Below are positions 49,718 through 59,642 of a DNA stretch of 64,000 nucleotides, piece after piece; position 1 is the first letter of the stretch; every line of letters starts with the position of its first letter. The notes below the pieces were generated by a model. That model was not told where the DNA came from, did not search any database, and saw only the letters and a list, made by a program, of their open reading frames with translations. Source of the stretch: Diabrotica undecimpunctata (lineage: Eukaryota > Arthropoda > Insecta > Coleoptera > Chrysomelidae). The DNA lies in NCBI RefSeq assembly GCF_040954645.1, contig NC_092812.1, positions 4,030,001 through 4,094,000 on the forward strand, in the 5' to 3' direction. The position numbers and the translations under genes are program-made.

Positions 49718-50546
49718 AGACGGTAATCGACAAATCTTGGTGATTGGTCTCACATATTCTCCTGTCCGAGTTTGTACTTTGACGGACCTAACCTTTTGGT
49801 CTCGTCCCATATAAGTTTCTACAATATGGCCCAGAGGCCATAGTAATGGAGGATTTTCCTCATTTTTAACAAGTACTAACTCATTGACCTCAAGATTTTT
49901 AGTACATAGTCTCTACTTTGTTCTATGCTCTAGCTGATTTAAATAATCTGTACCCCATATTTGCAGGAATAACTGCTGTGCTTGTGAAATCTTCTTATAC
50001 ATATCTAATATATTTTCATTAACTAAAGTAACATCCAACTCCGGGTATGCAGTTAAACTTAGATAATTGAGTAAGGGGTCGTCAGTTTAGGGTGGCATTG
50101 ATTTGCACGACCACCGTATAAAACACTTCAAAGGTAACAACGTTTTTACCAAGTACTCGATAAATATGAAACTTTGCACTTTTAATTCCACTTTTATGTA
50201 AACCTCTCCAATGTGGAGCATTTGGACGCAAAATAAAGCTATATAAGCTTTTGTAATTGGTGCTTTTCGAAGGTTAGAGCTTTTTATTAAAAAATATCCA
50301 CCATAGTCAATGCTTACCTTTTGAAAAGGTTGATATACAGTTACCCTATCTTTAGGCATTCCTGCCATAATTTATGTTATTGGTTGACACTTAAAACGAA
50401 AACAAACCATACAGCGATGTATTGCTGTTTTAACCTCTCTTAAAACATTAAAAGACCAGAACTTATGGCGAAAGTTTGATAGAGTAATTTGCGCATCTGC
50501 ATGTCCCAATTTTGCATGAATTTTTTTTAACATAACGTAGGTAAAC
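49718..50546 (-). pseudogene. BEL/Pao integrase region
   Basis: On the minus strand the zinc-binding part reads IHAKLGHADAQ and IHRCMVCF (H-H-C-C). The core follows with PKDRVTVYQPFQKVSIDYG, KAYIALF and later IWGTDYLNQLEHR. The tail reads ENPPLLWPLGHIVETYMGRD and RPITKICRLP. These are BEL/Pao integrase features. Stops and frameshifts are frequent. It is cut at about 50547 by element C and at 49718 by the RAG1-like element. Confidence 0.75.
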
Positions 50547-51165
50547 GTGCAGTACCTCGTATTCGCAATTTGACAGAATTCATTTTATCATGTTACCATT
50601 GATTATAAACCACACATGGTGGTTTATAATCAATGATGTTACTTAGAACAGTGCATATATGCACAATACCTTGTAGGTTTAAGTTATTTCGATCTTATTT
50701 TTTTGACGATATGCAATACTTCGTATTTCAGTTGAGTAGTTTATTTACCGTACAAAACCAAGTATAAGGCGGCCACTTGTAAATACGAAGATTTATTCGT
50801 CAGCAATGTCATAAAGCTCCGTGGATGTTTTCCTTCTTTTTTTTGGTAATTTTTTCGTGAGTTTTACAATCTGTTAAAAGTAAAAACTGGTAAATGGTCA
50901 AAGACCAAATATTATTTAAGGTAAGTTTTGTAATTAGTTTATTTTTACAAAAAAAAACTATTTGATTCTATAAAGTTGGGTTATGGTTAAACTTGTTTTG
51001 TATTTTATTACATGCATTTGTGTGAGACGAAACTTATTTTATATAATAATCCTATTCAGGATGTATTTAAATCAAAAGTGCAACCCAGACACTTTTTAGT
51101 AGTTGTAATATTAATACGATGTTTATATATTTTTTTGAGATTTTGCAAATACGAGGTTTTGTACT

Positions 51166-52850
51166 ATGGATATATCAGTGTCGAGGGGTACATCCAGAAA
51201 CAAACTGATGGTAAAAAAAGCTTTGTCGACTTTTCAAACTTGTATGAAGGAACAAGTATCTTCCAAGTCAACAAATAATCAGAACCAAAAATCCAGTGAA
51301 GAACCTAATCTAATAAATGAAATAATAGAGTTAGAAAAACTTGGAATCTGCTTACCATAGGTAAAGAGCAATCAACTAGTTGAAGAAATTTTATGTTAAA
51401 ATCTACATTTTAAGCCAAAAACTCAGATCGGTGTTTTAAATAAAATCGATTTAAACCAAGATATTGATACTATTCAAATAACTGTGCCAACAATAAATAA
51501 TAAAAAAATTCTAGACAGTGGGTAAAAGCGAGTTGAAAATGCAAACCTTGACGTGATCAATCAAAATGGTGCGGAAACAGAGGTGGATATTATAGATGAC
51601 AAAGATCCAGATTTTGTTGCAACAGCAGAAGACTCGAGCTTAGAGAACAAAGATGAGGCCAGCAGTTTAGTCGAAGAAGAAAGTAATCAAAATGGAAGAA
51701 CAGATGAAAACAGAAAGCGTACTCAAACAAGAAAAGCAAGAAATGAAAATAAAAAAGCTAGAATGCTTGACAAAGAGTATTTGCACTTAAAGAAGGATGA
51801 TGATGGGCATTATAGATTGATGGTTAATAAAAACAAACGCACTTTAAAACCTGGATGTAACTCTCGGAAATGTCAAACATCAACGACAATAAATAGTTTG
51901 TAATGAATTTGTGGAGCAAGACAGGAAAGCAATTTTTCATTCATTTTGAATAATCATGGGATATGAAAAAGACATTTTTAAGTTCAGTGATTGATGTTGT
52001 TTCTGGCAAACGTAAAGAAGAAGGATAATGGAACTGAGAAAAAAAAGGTCTGTAAAAAAATGTTTTTGTCAAAATTAAATGTAGGTGAATGGATGGTTAA
52101 AGAATGTGTTAGAAAAGATAGTGGAATGAATGTGCCTGAAGTAAACGTTCGGAGAGCTGGTAGAAATAGGAGGAGTACAGATGAATCAAGACACATACTT
52201 TAAAGTTTTTGTCAGAGATCCCTAAAATGGAGTCCCATTACTGCCGGGCTAGTACAAATAAGTTGTACTTAGAGCCTATATTCCGAAACAAAGCCAAATT
52301 TTATAGAGAGTACAAAAACTACTGTCAAAATATAAATACAAATTGTCTTTCTAAAACAATTTTTTTAGAAGAAATGAACAAATCTAACATAAAAATCTAC
52401 AAGCCACGAAAAGACCAATGCGATTTGTGTATTTTCCACGGATTGGGAAATATTTGAGATGAAGGGTACATGAAACATCAAGAAAAAAAAGAATAAGCAA
52501 AGCGTTTGAAAATGGAAGATAAAGAGAAAACTATTAGTCACCCCAAAGAAATCGAGGCTTTTTGTATAAATGTACAAGCTGTAAAATTGTCTCCTGTTTT
52601 GCAAGCCAGTTCCATCTATTATAAGACAAAACTTTGTGTTCATAATTATACTGTCTACAATATGTCTACTAAAGATGTAATCTGTTACCTCTGGGATGAA
52701 GCCCAAGGCGATCTTGAAGCTAATATTTTCGCTACTCTCCTTACAGAGTTCCTCTCTAATTACCTTTCAGAAAATAAATCAACAAAAGAATTTATCATAT
52801 ACAGTGATAGGTGTGAGTAACAAAACAAAAATTTAATAGTTTCAAATTCT
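51166..52850 (+). pseudogene. decayed transposase of element C
   Basis: In order, across several frames, the plus strand reads MDISVSRGTSRNKLMVKK, an acidic stretch (51553-51903), and KKVCKKMFLSKLNV with a basic RRAGRNRRST. Then it reads MESHYCRASTNKLYLEPIF, KDQCDLCIFHGLGNI, AVKLSPVLQASSIYYKTKLC and FIIYSDRCE. Immediately after a stop the last runs into QNKN. The S-D-x-C-x-x-Q-N-K-N block parallels elements A and B. At least five breaks separate the parts. The superfamily is unassigned. Confidence 0.6.
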
Positions 52851-52959
52851 CTTCTTTAATTTTTTATGAAAAACAACGTTCATATTACTCAGAATTATTT
52901 TAGAATTTTAGTTTGTGACTGTGTTAAGTCCCTCTTTAAAGTTTCCTGTTCCTAAAATA

Positions 52960-53250
52960 TTGTTATGTTTCTAACACATTTAGGTATATATTCAGTTCTG
53001 AAGCTATTTTCTTGTGGCATGTTAAAGTGATTACTATTTAAATGGGAATAAGCCACAATTAAAGGTTAAAGTACGTTTATTGACGTTTCAATTTCCACTT
53101 CGGAAATCGTTCTCAAAAAACAAACAGTAAATTAAACAAATTTTGTATTTTTGTTACTTGGTGAAAAATTCTTCTAATAATTAAATTTTATCTAACTCTT
53201 TTATATTGACAATTCAGACATACATTATGCATTTTAAAGTAGATGACTTA
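52960..53250 (-). repeat. palindromic-family repeat inside element C
   Basis: This matches the reverse complement of about 35985-36245, including TTCCACTTCGGAAATCG and the TTCTGAAGCTATTTTCTTGT end. Confidence 0.6.
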
Positions 53251-53674
53251 GTTGTGTTCAATACCTGAATAAAATTCTGTTTTTAATATTTTGAGATGTG
53301 CTGTTTACTAGTGCCTTAAGAATTAAAGTTGTTTATAGTATGTTTAGTATCCAAATAAATAAAAATTAGGTCTCAATAAGCCTACAGTGAGTTTCTAAAA
53401 CCTTTTTTGTGAACAATTAGAATATTTCTGTTAACACAGTAAAATTTTACTTTGAATAATCATTAAATAAGCTATGTACCGATACTGGTATCTAAAAAAC
53501 AAAACTAATTTTTTATACAAGACCTCGTATGAAACATGTTTTTTTACAAATTAATACGCAAAACGAAATAAATGTCAAATTCCTTTTTTACTAATAAGTT
53601 TTACTTATTTATCTTTTTAAGGTTTTTTTGACCTCCAGGAAAATTTTCATATTTGCACATACGAGGTCTTGCAC

Positions 53675-53990
53675 TTTCACCGACGAAAGTAAAACAATAC
53701 GTTTATAAGCTGGCAACAAAATAGGATATTTCTTAACATATGGAAGGTCAACATTTTCCAATCGTCCATCTACACATAAGAACCCGTTCTCTAGAGTGTA
53801 CATGGGCTTCAATGGAGCTAAGTTTTTATTTGAACAAACTAAGATCGTTATCGTTTCGTGACGCTGTCTCGTGGCACGCTTCTTTAGCGACGCTCGCCTA
53901 AGCATTCTACTGTAGAGAAAAAGTTACACGGCAGTTAAGGAGCTTATAGAAGTGATCGAGAAAGGTTTCAGGAAATTGTAAACATGATGC
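53675..53990 (-). pseudogene. BEL/Pao pol, part upstream of the integrase
   Basis: The minus strand reads LAPLKPMYTLENGFLCVDGR, then LENVDLPYVKKYPILLPAYK with RIVLL. This is the pre-integrase stretch of BEL pol that precedes the IHAKLGHAD block at about 50520. The two parts join across element C. The upstream reading fades before 54000. Confidence 0.7.
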
Positions 53991-54329
53991 CATAACAAAG
54001 CATTTTGTGATATTACATTACCATTTTTGAGTGGTTTTTATACGAGCAAACCATTAATTATGCTTATTCACAGGTGTTTAGTACTTTATCGCACACATAC
54101 TACAACTAAGAATTATTATTCAGTTAATTTATAAAATGCAATTATCTCAAAAACTATTGAGTTTTGCAGTTATTAACAAATACATATACCTTTTTTGTGT
54201 TAAAATAATGTATCTTTAATATTTTTTAACAAAAATCTGTCCAGTGTCCGTTTTATACTTTAAAGTGTTTAATTTTTTTAATGTCATTCTCTAGAAATAA
54301 AAAACATCCTCAAATATAAAAAAATTACC
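53991..54329. other. AT-rich sequence, nothing recognised
   Basis: No gene or repeat that I can name. Confidence 0.3.
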
Positions 54330-54606
54330 TTTATTAATGGTCTAACACATTGTGTTAGATCCATATTCAAAGATGTTCTTAATATTAGTATAGCTAAATA
54401 TAATACCATGAACAGCAAACAACCATTTTCAAAAATTAAAGACCCAGTACCAACCTCATAGATAAGTAATGTTGTTTATGAAATACCGTGTCTAGGATGT
54501 CAAAAAACCTACATTGGCCAAACATCACAGTGGCTAAAACAACATAAAAGTGATTGCCACTTGGAAAAAAAATACTTGTGCAGTAATTGAGCTCTAAAAA
54601 AACCCC

Positions 54607-54656
<50 letters not shown>

Positions 54657-54780
54657 AATATAGGTAATATGGATTTTACAGCACTATAGAATTGGAAAAG
54701 TTGGGAGTAGATTTTTAATAAACCACATAGAGTTGCTCTGAAAATAACAAAAATACAACAATTAAAGCTATTAATAAGAT
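54330..54780 (+). pseudogene. Penelope GIY-YIG endonuclease fragment split by (TA)n
   Basis: The plus strand reads VLDPYSKMF near 54350 and then, near 54463-54580, NVVYEIPCLGCQKTYIGQTS and LKQHKSDCHLEKK. This gives the VYxIPCxxC and YIGQT motifs of Penelope-like endonucleases, including the CxxC finger. The reading then meets (TA)n at 54609-54652. Beyond it a weak RVALKITKI continues. The RT domain is absent. Confidence 0.75.
54609..54652. repeat. (TA)n microsatellite
   Basis: About 21 TA units within a Penelope remnant. Confidence 0.95.
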
Positions 54781-54959
54781 TAGATCATTTCTCATTCATA
54801 ATTTTAATAATAAATTTATAATGTTTATTTTCCCTTGTCAATGTCACTCATCTCAAGCTGCTTGGAAATCTTATAAAATTCAAATTTAAGAAAATCTCGA
54901 CAGCAGATATTCTATGTTGGGATTTTCTTTACATCTCCCCCCTTGAGGTGAGCACTAGA

Positions 54960-57440
54960 CTGGTATTTGTGTACTCATTTTTGGATTCTGTATTAGTACA
55001 GTATTAGTTTTATGATGTGGAACATGATTGACTCTTCTTTTTTGTGTCCAGTGTCCAATTCGTAGATCGAATTTGACCACTTATTTTTAATTATATATGG
55101 TCCAATTCGCAATTCATTTAGCTTCGCCCTGTTTAAATTATTACTATTTTCCACATATACTTGGTCTTCAACATTAAATTGTAGGCCTTTTAGATGTACA
55201 TCAAATCGTCTGTTGTTGTATTCATGTGATTTTAATGTATATTTTAATGCCAATTTTCTATGTTTACTTAATTTTTCCTGTGTGATTGTAGGTCTTATTT
55301 CATCAGGTAGTATGTTTGTGTTTTCACCTTCTAGTAGTTATTTTGGAGAAAAATATGTTATTGTTTGATCTTTTTTATTGTAGGCTTCTACACATTTTTG
55401 TACAACTATTGCCCATGCAACTTTGTTTTTTGTTTCATTTATTTTAGCCCATTATAAAATGGTGCATCAACGGCAGTGAATACCAGTTTTGTATTATTAA
55501 GAATGCTTATAATATGCCATTATGCTTAAGAAAGTGTTTATATTCTGTTGAGTTTATTCCAGGGTATTGATTTGTCAACACTATGTCCACTTGGTAATTG
55601 TCTGTTTTTATTTTTGTCAATTTTTTAAAGTCCATTGCACTTTGATTCTTAGATTTTAAAATATAAACGTACCGTTTTAAATGTCAAGTAATATATTTAG
55701 GTACTTCTTTGTTGACAAACACCCACCAAATCATCCAACCGTGTCTATAGAAACTATTTCAAATGGTCGTTTTGCTAGACTTAAATGTGACATCCATCCA
55801 TATTTTGGTTTTTTTCTTGATTTAGTTTTCAAACAAATTTCACAGTTATTGCATATTTTGCTTATGTTTATTAACAAGTTTTTTGCTGTATAAAATGGAG
55901 ATTTTTTGGTTATAATATAATATGTTTGTCCTAAATGGCAGAAGGTATCATGTGTCCTTTTTATTAGATCTATACTAATTTTTTCTGTTATTATACTTTT
56001 CTCTCTTTTTCTTATTTTTCTAAAATAGTTTCCATTCTTAAATATTAAATTACTATTGCTGAAATAACAAGTAACACTGTACAAGTCGATTATTCGCCCA
56101 ATTATGACATATGGCAGTGAAACATGGACTCTCAACCAGCGGGAAATCAATATGCTTCTAGTATTTGAAACAAAGGTTCTTAGAATAATATTTGGCCCTC
56201 AAAGAGATGAATTCACAGGGGATTGGAGAAGACGCCGCAATGCTAAATTGATGACTGTGTATGGAACTGAAAACATAGTTAGACATATCAAGGCACACTG
56301 AATAAGATGGGCAGGTCACGTGGTACGATATGAGGATGAGAGAGTGTTAAAAACAGTGTTTTTTGAAAGACCAGATGGTAGAAGATCAGTAGGCCGACCG
56401 AGAAAAAGATGAAAGGATAATGTTGAAGCCGATTTATCTAGAATTGGGGTACAACAATGGGAAATAGAAGGTCGTAGAGGATGGAGGGCGATAGTGGATG
56501 CGGCTAAGACTCACCCGAGTTGTAAAGCCAGTGAAGAAGAAGAAGAAAATTACTATTGTGCAAATGTATTGGATCTTGTTTTATATTTGCAACATCTATT
56601 ATGTTAATTTTTCTTATTGGTTTACTCTTTGTAAATCACTATAATAGTGGTGTACAAACTTAATAAAATCGTCCAAGTTTTCCTCTAGTTCTAATACTGG
56701 ATTTCTGCTAAGACAGTCTGCTTCTTGGTGTGTTACCCCTGGATTGTAATATTTAACCCTAAAGTTGTATTGTGATAAGTAGTAAGCCAAATCACCTAAT
56801 TCTTTGTCTGTTCTAGCTTGAAAATTCATATCTTCCAAGGATTTATGGTCAGAATATACCTTAAATTCTTTGCCAATTAGCTAATGTTGCCAATATTTTA
56901 CTGCTTCTTTTATAGCTAACCATCTAGATTAATTGATTTTTTCTTCTTTTGTGCTTCTGTTAACTTTTTTTGAAAAATAGGCCACTGGTCTACTATTACC
57001 ATTTTAATCGTTCTGTTTTAGCACAGCTCTCACACCAATCATACATGCATCTGTATAAATTTGAATTGGAACATTTGGGTCAAATATCCTCAGAATTGTT
57101 GGTGAACACAACCAAGTTTTTATCTTATCGAAAGCTTTTTGGCATTCTTTTGTCCAGATGAACTTAATATCTTTCCTTAATAGTTTATATACTGGGTCAA
57201 GTGTAACTGCTCTGTTTGGTATAAATTTTTGATGAAAATTTATTTTTCCCAAAAATTGGCGAATATTTATCCTTTTTTACTGAACATGAAAATTGTTCAC
57301 AGCGGTTAGGTAATCCTTTAATGGTCTTACCGAATTCTTTTAGATTATGTGGCCAAAGTATTTTTCACTATTTTTCGCAAATGAGCACTTTGAGAATTTT
57401 AGTTTAAAAGCTTCTTCCATTATTGCTTCCAATAATGTAG
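54960..57440 (-). mobile_element. Gypsy retrotransposon remnant (pol only)
   Basis: On the minus strand the parts lie in pol order. The connection region (57252-57004) reads INFHQKFIPNRA, then FIWTKECQKAFDKIKTWL and QIYTDACMIGV, the start of RNase H. The RNase H end (56838-56614) reads LSQYNFRVKYYNPGVTHQEA with DCLSRNP. The integrase finger (56150-55731) has H-H-C-C. The integrase tail (55253-54993) reads LNELRIGPYIIKNKW. Stops and shifts abound. No LTR was found. A LINE fragment is inserted at 56059-56546. Confidence 0.75.
56059..56546 (+). mobile_element. 5' truncated LINE fragment with 12 bp target duplication
   Basis: AAATTACTATTG lies at 56047-56058 and 56547-56558. The insert reads IIRPIMTYGSETWTLNQRE, RIRWAGHVVRYED (one stop), RRSVGRPRKR and GRRGWRAIVDAAKTH, a LINE C-terminal region. 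It ends in a GAAGAAG tail. It lies opposite in sense to the Gypsy pol it interrupts. Confidence 0.85.
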
Positions 57441-57528
57441 ATATATGTAAATGTGATCTGTAATGTCCTTGGGAATATTATAATATCATTAATAAAGTTT
57501 ATTGCAATATCTGACCTTTTATATTTTC

Positions 57529-57532
<4 letters not shown>

Positions 57533-57595
<63 letters not shown>
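57533..57595. repeat. (TA)n microsatellite
   Basis: About 31 TA units, directly outside the Gypsy 3' LTR. Confidence 0.97.
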
Positions 57596-57597
<2 letters not shown>

Positions 57598-57601
<4 letters not shown>

Positions 57602-59183
57602 ACGATTGTTTATTTTGAGTTCAAACTTAGTTTATTGAGCCAATAAAAAAATTATAACTTATCTGTTATCAAAAGTAAAATAATCCTTATATTACCTGTG
57701 TTCGATGGATTCAAAAGTTTTTCTAGTTGTCTTTTATCGGGAGAGAAAAAAGGATAATAATACAAATATATTATATTACAAAGATTTACGTTTCTTTATT
57801 TTATATGAACGAATAGAACAATTATTAAATTCTGTCGTTATCTTATCAATCAGCATACAAGAAAATAAATCAAATTATTATGATAATAAGATTATAAAGC
57901 TACATATATTTATATTACGTGAAAAACCAATTTTACTTAAAATTTTCTTTACTTGAAAAAAAGAAACCACAAAACTTTAAACTTTTGATTAGCCTAACAA
58001 AACCTCAGTTCTTAAATTTGAATGCTAATGACCCTGATGTCGAAACGATCCTTCACAGATATAAAATTCAATTGTACAAACACTTACAGTTCATTTTCTT
58101 CTTGAGTTGTATGTTGGAACATACCCAGAAAAGTCCAGTCTCCTCAAAGATGTGATCTCCCCTCTTTGTCACCTCGGCTCCTTCTTTACGTCTCTGCAAA
58201 CCTCCTTCAGACTACACAAAAACACCTGATTCACTTCTCCAAACTCCGCTACTTATTTATGACACTAGGACCTTCTTTTGTCAACTTGATGCCGTAAGAA
58301 TACTTTCACATATACTTTATAAAATGCCCACGGTAGATACAAGGAACCTTTTTCAATCTACTTGTTATCTCCTTCAAACTATTCACTTCTTTTCGTTACG
58401 CCGGTATCCAAAACTCACGAACCACACCTTATCTTGGGACACACGACTGTTTCCTTTCGATGACCAAAATATGACTGACTTCTCCTGTCTCATCATCGAC
58501 TCCCAAATTCCCATTTAAAAACGACCGTCCAATCAAAAAGCTTAAATTGTGTTTACTATGATATTGGAAAAGCCTAATTTCGGTTTCAGAGAAAACTAAA
58601 TAGCTTACTTTAAAATTGGTTTTTTTCAATACATCATTTATACATATTTCAAAAGATTAAAATATAGTCATTTAATACTCGACTATACAAACAATGAAAA
58701 GATTATTAACTTGCAGGTAAAATGTCTTCTAATTCTAAACAAAGGTTTTTTGATAATGTGATGATTTTATTTCAATGTCTATTTAATTTATAATGTCTTG
58801 TTCTTATCTTAATTCATTAAAAAGCACAATAACTGATATTAATTTATTTATCACTAAATATACATAATTTATTAAAAAGCGAACGTAACATTTTATCGCG
58901 AGCGCGTCTTCAGAATTAACTGTTTTTTTATTCTCCAAAAAGTCCTGTTATATATTCACTACTGTTAGACTAGAAACGTCTACGGCCTTCTAGACAGAGC
59001 GGCGAATTGTTCTCAGAACCGGTATGGTTAAATCGGCTTGTCTCCAGAAGGTTCGAATTGTTGTTTTTATTACAAAGGGGGACCCATCGTGTGTCAGGTA
59101 GGCATTACCTAAAAAATACGTGAATGAATGAAAATATTAGTAATAAATATATTTACGGTTTTGGGTCAGAATTTATCGTAACA
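57598..59183 (-). mobile_element. 3' LTR of the Gypsy element
   Basis: Read on the minus strand it opens TGTTACGATAAATTC directly after the polypurine tract and closes with AATCGTAACA. The ends are thus a 9 bp inverted repeat, TGTTACGAT/ATCGTAACA. The length is about 1.59 kb, long for Gypsy. The outer edge lies at a (TA)n array, so the target duplication cannot be read. The 5' LTR lies beyond the window. Confidence 0.8.
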
Positions 59184-59580
59184 TTGCCCCCCTCTTAAAA
59201 GATTGTTCCTCCTGGAACCTTGTCGGGACTGGAACCGGAACAGTATGCTGGTATCGGCAACTGGACCCTCTTTTACAACTTCCAGTTGTATAAAAATGAC
59301 AAGGGACGGTTTTCTCTCCGCACCAGTAACTATGCGGATTGCAACAGACTAACACCTGGACTTCGGTGTCTTTAAAGATCTCTTCCACCATATTTCGGAT
59401 AACCCTCCAATCTAATTGGCGGCACTCCAACTTTGGCATGGCTAACTTTTGCACGTTGGACTCCAGTACGTGTTCTCTCAATTGAAGTAAGGCTTCCCAT
59501 ACATCTCGGTAGGTAGGTTGGTCACGGGCAGTGTCTTTTGTTACCAGGTAGAAAAGGTAACGTGATGCATCTTGGAGTTT
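59173..59580 (-). pseudogene. Gypsy C-terminal extension: second half of a macrodomain plus CCCH finger
   Basis: The frame continues the pol polyprotein after a 62 bp insertion. It reads RYLFYLVTKDTARDQPTYRD, LREHVLESNVQKLAMPKLEC and VIRNMVEEIFKDTEVQVLV. In order and spacing this is the second half of an OARD1/TARG1-like macrodomain, which binds ADP-ribose. The glycine-rich loop with the family's catalytic Asp looks shortened (ECRQLDW), so hydrolysis is doubtful. A finger C-x7-C-x5-C-x3-H follows at 59301-59245. The frame ends at the polypurine tract. Confidence 0.75.
59184..59198 (-). promoter_or_regulatory. polypurine tract
   Basis: Minus-strand AAGAGGGGGGCAA directly precedes the LTR. It is the expected primer site for plus-strand DNA synthesis. 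Confidence 0.75.
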
Positions 59581-59642
59581 TTAGAATGGCAATAAACGTT
59601 TTTATTTTTTATTTTTATTTTTATTTTTATTTTTATTATATA
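59581..59642 (+). mobile_element. 62 bp insertion with a T-rich tail
   Basis: CTTGGAGTTT lies on both sides (59571-59580 and 59643-59652), a 10 bp duplication. The insert starts TTAGAATGGCAATAAACG and ends in (TTTTTA)n. With one duplicate it adds 72 bp, so the host frame is kept, but it brings a stop codon on the minus strand. It may be a tiny 5' truncated retro-insertion; the source is unknown. Confidence 0.7.

Larger units (their letters stand above)
50547..53674. mobile_element. DNA transposon with inverted ends (element C)
   Basis: The left end GTGCAGTACCTCGTATTCGC (50547) and the reversed right end GTGCAAGACCTCGTATGTGC (ending 53674) are inverted copies. They may extend about 8 bp further out (GTAGGTAAAC and GTCGGTGAAA). 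Versions of the ACCTCGTATTTGCAA motif recur inside at about 50695, 50785, 51145 and 53522. It splits the BEL integrase. A broken transposase runs on the plus strand at 51166-52850. Confidence 0.75.

Noticed and set aside
58030..58065. CCCTGATGTCGAAACGATCC in the Gypsy LTR as a hammerhead
   Set aside because: The core is too short, with no room for helix II.
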